Shown: piece after piece, positions 17,102 through 19,892 of the stretch | Position numbering within the stretch: position 1 is the stretch's first letter | How the letters are laid out: each line of letters starts with the position of its first letter | DNA from: Paracoccaceae bacterium | GTDB lineage: Bacteria; Pseudomonadota; Alphaproteobacteria; Rhodobacterales; Rhodobacteraceae | Direction of reading: 5' to 3' | Assembly (NCBI GenBank): GCA_007131945.1 | Contig: SLPP01000356.1 | Coordinates: 1-19,892, forward strand | DNA length: 19,892 nucleotides | The notes under the pieces: generated by a model | Database searches by the model: none | Told to the model about the DNA's origin: nothing | The model's input: only the letters and a program-made list of their open reading frames with translations | Program-made: the position numbers and the translations under genes

Positions 17102-17144
17102 GACTAGACCCGCGCTACCCGGTCCCGCCTTGACCAGGATCAAT
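17102..17144 (-). promoter_or_regulatory. Candidate FNR/FnrL-controlled promoter of the ppsA-PDH-ACP operon
   Basis: The 14-base palindrome at 17131-17144 reads TTGATCCTGGTCAA on the minus strand, 9 of 10 specified bases of the FNR box TTGAT-N4-ATCAA. A candidate -10, TAGTCT (17107-17102), lies about 30 bases from the box centre. This is the spacing of a class II FNR-activated promoter with the box near -41.5. The predicted transcript start is near 17095, 62 bases before the ppsA TTG codon. The regulator could also be a related Crp/Fnr protein (DNR/NnrR, FixK). The box is between dinB and ppsA, and dinB reads toward it, so it serves ppsA. Confidence 0.6.
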
Positions 17145-17206
17145 GCCCCGCCTCCTGCCGACCCCGCGCGTCCGGCTGCCCGGCATCGGCGCCGCGTTCG
17201 GCGGCG

Positions 17207-18331
17207 TCACCAGAGCGACAGCTGGCGGTCCTCCTCGGCATCGGCCCTTCCGGGATCGAAGGCGGAGAGGGTCACGCCGAGCAGCCGGATGCCGCGCCCG
17301 GTCGGAAAGAGCGGCGCGAGCAGTCCGGTTGCGGTCTCCACCAGCTCGCCTTCCGTGGCGAAGGGCGCGGCCCGCGTCCGGCTGCGGGTGATCTGGCGGA
17401 AATCGGCGTATTTCACCTTCAGCGTCACCGTTCGCCCGCGCAGCCCCCGCGCCGTCGCCTGCCGCCAGACCTTGGCGGCGAGCGCCGTCACCTCGGCCCG
17501 CGCCGGGTCGAGCGCGAAGAGATCCACGGCAAAGGTGTCCTCGGTGCCCAGCGACTTGCGCACCCGGTGCGGCTGGACCGGCCGGCTGTCGATGCCGCGC
17601 GCGATGTCGAAATACCACCGCCCTGCCTTGCCGAAATGCGTCCGCAGGAAGGCGAGGTCCTTCGCCCGGAGATCGGCGCCGGTATGGATCCCCAGCCGCG
17701 CCATCTTCGCCGCCGTCGCCGGGCCGACGCCGTGGAACCTGGCCACCGGCAGCGCGGCGACGAATTCCGCCCCGCGCGCCGGCGGGATCACCGCCTGCCC
17801 GTCGGGCTTGTTGATGTCGCTCGCGATCTTGGCGAGGAACTTGCAGTACGAGATCCCCGCCGAGGCGGTGAGCCCGGTCTCGGCCCGGATACGCGCGCGG
17901 ATCAGCCGCGCGACCTCGGTTGCCGCCGGGATGCCGGGCCTGTTCGCGGTCACGTCGAGATAGGCCTCGTCCAGCGACAGCGGCTCGATCAGCTCGGTGA
18001 ACTCGGCGAAGATGGCGCGGATCTGGGACGAGACGGCGCGGTAGACCTCGAACCGCGGCTTGACGAAGACCAGATCGGGGCATTTCCGCTTCGCCGTGAC
18101 CGAGGGCATCGCCGAGCGCACCCCGAAGGCACGGGCCTCGTAGCTCGCCGCCGCCACCACCCCGCGCGCGGCCGAGCCGCCGACGGCGACCGGTCGGCCG
18201 CGCAGGGCCGGATCGTCGCGCTGCTCGACCGAGGCGTAGAAGGCGTCCATGTCGACATGGATGATCTTGCGCTGCGCCCGGTCGGCCCCGGTTTCCGCGT
18301 CAACCCTGTCGCTGTCTGTCGGTCTCGGCAA
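17207..18331 (-). CDS. dinB: DNA polymerase IV (Y-family)
   Basis: A 374-residue translesion polymerase. The catalytic acids are in HVDMDAFYASVEQ (D27, D29) and LSLDEAYLDVT (D121, E122), with the steric-gate tyrosine Y32. The helix-hairpin-helix thumb is visible in VARFHGVGPATAAKMARLGI, and RKSLGTEDTFAVDL opens the little finger. The C-terminus ends in QLSLW, a beta-clamp-binding motif. The start is TTG at 18329-18331; no ATG or GTG lies between it and the essential HVDMD motif, and the ribosome site (GAGG, about 10 bases upstream) is mediocre. I see no alphaproteobacterial LexA box (GTTC-N7-GTTC) in the 105 bases upstream. Spacing to tetR suggests separate transcription. Confidence 0.93.
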   Translation of the reverse strand: MPRPTDSDRVDAETGADRAQRKIIHVDMDAFYASVEQRDDPALRGRPVAVGGSAARGVVAAASYEARAFGVRSAMPSVTAKRKCPDLVFVKPRFEVYRAVSSQIRAIFAEFTELIEPLSLDEAYLDVTANRPGIPAATEVARLIRARIRAETGLTASAGISYCKFLAKIASDINKPDGQAVIPPARGAEFVAALPVARFHGVGPATAAKMARLGIHTGADLRAKDLAFLRTHFGKAGRWYFDIARGIDSRPVQPHRVRKSLGTEDTFAVDLFALDPARAEVTALAAKVWRQATARGLRGRTVTLKVKYADFRQITRSRTRAAPFATEGELVETATGLLAPLFPTGRGIRLLGVTLSAFDPGRADAEEDRQLSLW

Positions 18332-18358
18332 GGTCCCGGGTCCTCGCAGGGGCGTGGG

Positions 18359-18378
18359 TCGCGGGGCTGGCCCCGCGA
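18359..18378 (-). terminator. Terminator-like hairpin between tetR and dinB
   Basis: TCGCGGGG (18359-18366) and CCCCGCGA (18371-18378) form a perfect 8-bp stem with a 4-base loop, 59 bases past the TetR stop and 28 bases before the dinB start. No T-run follows. Confidence 0.4.
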
Positions 18379-18436
18379 TGCCTGTCTAGCGGATCGACCG
18401 ATGCCGGAACATCCCCGGGCGATCTGCGGCGGTGGG

Positions 18437-19054
18437 TCAGTCGTTCCCGCGCGGCGGCGCCTCGACGCCCGCGGCCAGCATCGTTGCCAGCCGGTCGGCG
18501 AGGGCGTCGGGACCATGGCGCAGAGGGTCGCCGACCGCGTCGGCCAGCGCATGCAGCAGCACATGCCCCAGCGCCGCCATGTGCAGCGCGACCGCGGTCC
18601 GGCGCGCCTCGGCATCCTCGCCGAAGACCGCGGCGATCGCGCCGTACATCCGGTCGGTGATCGGGTGGACCTGCCCGACGATCTCCGACGCGGTGCGTCG
18701 CGACACCGAACTCGAGCCCAGCTGCACCGACAGGTACATCAGCCGGAAGCGCGGCAGGTCGGCGAGGTGGAAACCGATCAGCGCGCGCACGACCCGGCCC
18801 GCGGCATCGGCACCCGACCCGGCGCCGTCGAGCGCCCGTTCGACCGCCGCGACCTCGGCGCGCAGCGCCGGCAGTGCCAGTTCCGACATCAGATCCGCCT
18901 TTGTCGGAAACCAGTAGATCACCGCCTGCTTGCTCACCGCCACGCGCGCCGCCACCGCATCGAAGGTCAGCGCATCGGGCCCGCTTGCGCGCAGCAGATC
19001 CGCCGCGGCCTGAAGGATGCGCGCCCGCGTATCGCCCGCCCGCTTTTTCGCCAT
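18437..19054 (-). CDS. TetR-family transcriptional repressor
   Basis: A 205-residue TetR-type regulator. The N-terminal DNA-binding domain (residues 8-55) shows the family pattern TRARILQAAADLLRASGPDALTFDAVAARVAVSKQAVIYWFPTKADLM, where the recognition helix is around SKQAVIYWF. The rest is a helical ligand-binding domain with no recognisable ligand residues. The ATG at 19054 gives the standard short basic lead (AKKRAGDTR). It is divergent from the GST-like gene, and two matching palindromes lie in the 82-bp gap, so it likely represses both genes until an inducer binds. Confidence 0.92.
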   Translation of the reverse strand: MAKKRAGDTRARILQAAADLLRASGPDALTFDAVAARVAVSKQAVIYWFPTKADLMSELALPALRAEVAAVERALDGAGSGADAAGRVVRALIGFHLADLPRFRLMYLSVQLGSSSVSRRTASEIVGQVHPITDRMYGAIAAVFGEDAEARRTAVALHMAALGHVLLHALADAVGDPLRHGPDALADRLATMLAAGVEAPPRGND

Positions 19055-19065
19055 CGAGATTTCCG

Positions 19066-19094
19066 TTGCCAGATTACCAAAGGTAAGCTATCGT
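19066..19094 (+). promoter_or_regulatory. Candidate sigma70 promoter of the GST-like gene
   Basis: TTGCCA (19066-19071, 5 of 6) and TATCGT (19089-19094, 4 of 6) are 17 bases apart. The first palindromic operator fills the spacer and the second covers the expected transcript start near 19101. Confidence 0.55.
19074..19086. promoter_or_regulatory. TetR operator candidate 1
   Basis: TTACC-AAA-GGTAA, a perfect 5-bp inverted repeat with a 3-base centre, within the promoter spacer of the GST-like gene. Confidence 0.65.
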
Positions 19095-19095
19095 C

Positions 19096-19110
19096 CTTAC
19101 CAACGGTAAG
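19096..19110. promoter_or_regulatory. TetR operator candidate 2
   Basis: CTTACC-AAC-GGTAAG, a perfect 6-bp inverted repeat with a 3-base centre and the same half-site as operator 1. The two centres are 23 bases apart, about two helical turns, so two dimers could bind on one face. Confidence 0.7.
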
Positions 19111-19136
19111 CAATCGGAATTCGCGAGGTGCCGCTG

Positions 19137-19892
19137 ATGGACGCGCTCAGGGTCTACACGTTTCAACCGGGCTGGGGCCTGCCCACGGTCGGCCCCTTCG
19201 CGCTCAAGCTCCTGGCCTGGCTCGACCATCACGGCATCGACTACGAGCAGGTGATCGAGAACCGCTCGGACAAGGGGCCGCTCGGCAAGAGCCCCTGGAT
19301 CGAACAGGGCGATCTGCGGATGGGGGACAGCGACGCGATCATCCGCCATCTTGCGGACCGCAAGGGCCTGCCCGACCCGTTCGCGGCAGGGGACGCCGAC
19401 GCCGTCCTCCGACTGGGGCTGAAGCTCGCCTTCGAGGAACGCCTTCACCAGATCCTCGAATGGGAGCTTTTCGTGCATCCGGCGGGGCGCGAGGCGATGC
19501 GCGAGGCGATCGCCGGCCAGCTCCCGCCGGTTGTCGGCCCGCTGGTCTTCGGCAGCATGTGCCGCCATTTCGGGCGCCAGCTCAAGGCCCGCGGGACTGG
19601 CCGGCTTTCCGAGGCCGAGATCGCGGCGGAGGGCCGGCGCCTTCTCGACGGTCTCGCCCTCTGCCTCGAGGAGCGCGGCGGCTGGCTCGACGGACAGGGG
19701 TCCGGAATCGCGGATTTCGCGATCTGGGGCCAGGTCGGGCAGATGCTGTCCTGGCCGATGCCGACGCCCGTGGCCCGGCACGCCAAGTCGCTGCCGGCGC
19801 TCAGCGCCTGGCACGAGAGACTCCGCGCCGGCCTGCGCCGCCGACCGGGCGCCGCCCGCGCCGGGGCTGGCGCCGTGGCGCCCGCCGCGCAG
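19137..19892 (+). CDS. Glutathione S-transferase-like protein (metaxin/FAXC type), partial at right edge
   Basis: An open frame of 252 codons with no stop, running off the window, so the gene is 3'-partial. It begins at the ATG at 19137, with GAGGTG 6 bases before it. The N-terminal thioredoxin-like domain (1-75) has LPTVGPFALKLLAWLDHHGIDYE, SPWIEQGDLRMGDSDAIIRHLA, which fits the GST_N_4/Tom37-like branch, where P-F-x-L-K and D-S-x-x-I-I-x-x-L are typical. A helical C-terminal domain follows, including LDGLALCLEERGGWL and GSGIADFAIWGQVGQML. The last 20 or so residues are Ala/Arg-rich and unlike a GST core. It is likely a cytoplasmic detoxification enzyme repressed by the divergent TetR protein; the substrate is unknown. 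Confidence 0.85.
   Translation, partial: MDALRVYTFQPGWGLPTVGPFALKLLAWLDHHGIDYEQVIENRSDKGPLGKSPWIEQGDLRMGDSDAIIRHLADRKGLPDPFAAGDADAVLRLGLKLAFEERLHQILEWELFVHPAGREAMREAIAGQLPPVVGPLVFGSMCRHFGRQLKARGTGRLSEAEIAAEGRRLLDGLALCLEERGGWLDGQGSGIADFAIWGQVGQMLSWPMPTPVARHAKSLPALSAWHERLRAGLRRRPGAARAGAGAVAPAAQ

Noticed and set aside
18332..18436. SOS (LexA) box upstream of dinB
   Set aside because: I looked for GTTC-N7-GTTC or its complement and found only single GTTC or GAAC words.

Overview
The window is about 19.9 kb of very GC-rich, gene-dense bacterial DNA. Gene content points to an alphaproteobacterium, most likely Rhodobacterales: a urease operon with a HupE/UreJ nickel permease inside it, an FNR/FnrL-type box, many ATGA stop/start overlaps, and strong G/C preference at third codon positions. 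This placement is inference from content, not a database match. Nearly all genes are on the minus strand. The exceptions are a winged-helix regulator (1860-2417) and a glutathione S-transferase-like gene that runs off the right edge (19137-19892).

Region 1 (1-2417) holds a two-component flavin monooxygenase system: an LLM-class FMNH2-dependent oxidoreductase (RutA/SfnG-like) overlapping a flavin reductase, with a divergent winged-helix regulator. The 106-bp region between them is AT-rich. It contains GATAGAT half-sites that overlap a promoter facing each way. At the left edge, minus-strand coding sequence follows the flavin reductase without a recognisable start.

Region 2 (2498-8364) is a complete urease operon, read from right to left: ureD, ureA, hupE/ureJ, ureB, ureC, an unrecognised 77-aa gene, ureE, ureF, ureG. 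All urease active-site residues are visible in UreC. A 357-bp stretch without a supported gene lies upstream of ureD.

Region 3 (8722-17033) is the most unusual part. It runs, transcribed right to left, as ppsA-like phosphoenolpyruvate synthase, a fused alpha-beta E1 of a pyruvate-dehydrogenase-type complex, a lipoyl E2, a discrete acyl carrier protein, and a periplasmic-thioredoxin/CcdA-like membrane fusion. The first four genes are joined by 4-bp overlaps and the fifth follows after 5 bp. A near-perfect FNR box lies upstream of ppsA with a candidate -10 at the spacing of an FNR-activated promoter, so low-oxygen control is plausible. No E3 gene is present. A zinc-dependent alcohol dehydrogenase follows after a long hairpin.

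Region 4 (17207-19892) has dinB (DNA polymerase IV, TTG start, clamp-binding C-terminus), then a TetR-family repressor divergent from the GST-like gene. Between these two are tandem near-identical palindromic operators overlapping a good promoter.

No tRNA, rRNA, insertion sequence, integrase, prophage gene or CRISPR array was seen.
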